This document shows positions 63,659-64,000 of a DNA stretch of 64,000 nucleotides, in pieces; the first letter of the stretch is position 1; each line of letters opens with the position of its first letter. Source of the stretch: Leptospira broomii serovar Hurstbridge str. 5399 (GTDB lineage Bacteria; Spirochaetota; Leptospiria; Leptospirales; Leptospiraceae); contig NZ_AHMO02000011.1 in the NCBI RefSeq assembly GCF_000243715.2, positions 558,001 through 622,000 on the forward strand, written 5' to 3'. The notes under the pieces were generated by a model. The model was not told the DNA's origin. It searched no databases and saw nothing but the letters and a program-made list of their open reading frames with translations. A program made the translations under genes and the position numbers.

Positions 63659-64000
63659 TCGTCTCTCCTTGATGTCTTACGAAACTACACCGGCTTTCAG
63701 TACAAGCTCCGACATATCTCGCAAGAAGAAAATGGTCGAAAACTCGGTACCGAAAAACTTTCGGAAGTATAGTAAATTGTACTAGATACGGTAGTTACTG
63801 AGAATAACTTAGTAGCCCTATACTACTTTCAATACTGCTTGCTCTAAAGATCTTAATTTAATATTCAACAATAAACGACTCCGCTTAAGCCCTCGACTAT
63901 CACAAATCTTGATTCGCTCTCCTGCGTTCTCGCCTTGGCCTTTCTTTCTCATCCGTTCGGAAAAGGTATATGACCATTCCGGAATATGTGAAATGAAATC
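63659..64000. other. Window-end intergenic region
   Basis: 342 bp that hold the promoter of the small charged protein. No ORF that could be supported runs off the window edge; I see no structural feature. Confidence 0.4.

Noticed and set aside
1..64000. tRNA, rRNA, CRISPR, prophage or transposon features
   Set aside because: I read for conserved tRNA loops, direct repeats with spacers, and transposase or integrase motifs and saw none; a tRNAscan or repeat search could still find weak cases.

Overview
The window looks like chromosomal DNA of a spirochaete of the genus Leptospira. This is an inference from gene style: many short lipoproteins with loose spirochaetal lipoboxes, a large and varied set of two-component proteins, an AT-leaning base composition, GTG/TTG starts, and the mix of FecR, FG-GAP, PP2C/SpoIIE and TonB-receptor proteins. 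I saw no rRNA, tRNA, CRISPR array, insertion sequence, integrase or phage genes. The window is accessory and regulatory rather than core; fabZ is the only clear housekeeping gene.

Layout, 0-13 kb: a GT4 glycosyltransferase and a GH130 glycoside phosphorylase/hydrolase (cut by the window edge) form one operon. A REC-PAS-histidine kinase follows, then a large unknown membrane-anchored protein divergent from a Crp/Fnr-like regulator. Next come a lipoprotein pair with a secreted PHB-depolymerase-type esterase, a proline-iminopeptidase-like lipoprotein and a crotonase. 13-24 kb: FecR lipoprotein, a conserved membrane protein, an ATP-cone/Mrr-type nuclease, a second iminopeptidase-like hydrolase, a Ser/Cys-rich lipoprotein, a beta-lactamase-fold lipoprotein, a decayed heavy-metal P-type ATPase, and a MASE3 histidine kinase with its response regulator. 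24-31.5 kb: an RpoA-CTD-like small protein, a three-lipoprotein operon whose last two genes are paralogues of the 8.6-9.8 kb pair, fabZ, a PAS kinase/response-regulator pair, an ATP-grasp protein with a small upstream partner, and a rhodanese lipoprotein.

31.6-42.5 kb: an ECF42-type sigma factor operon (DoxX-like, carboxymuconolactone decarboxylase, YCII/DGPF, sigma) divergent from an AraC regulator. Then an ArsR remnant, a monooxygenase plus membrane-fused haloalkane-dehalogenase-like operon, a DUF1801 protein, a seven-repeat FG-GAP exported protein, and an alkylation-repair operon (Ada-AlkA fusion and Ogt). 42.7-50 kb: a sensor/HAMP/SpoIIE phosphatase with TPRs, an ABC-type substrate-binding protein with TPRs, and a convergent TonB-dependent receptor with an extra N-terminal domain. 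50-57 kb: two glutathione S-transferases (one behind an apparent TetR-type operator), a monoacylglycerol-lipase-like hydrolase, two small exported proteins, a TfoX-N protein, a hydrolase fossil and a SCO1-like protein. 57.5-64 kb: an MHYT-PAS-PAS-kinase-REC protein translationally coupled to a REC-HD-GYP phosphodiesterase, a convergent PilJ-type histidine kinase, and a small unknown protein.

Themes linking the genes are envelope lipoproteins, sensing through two-component, c-di-GMP and PP2C routes, and stress or detoxification (GSTs, alkylation repair, ECF42, hydrolases). Three clear relics (P-type ATPase, ArsR, YcjY-like hydrolase) show ongoing gene loss.
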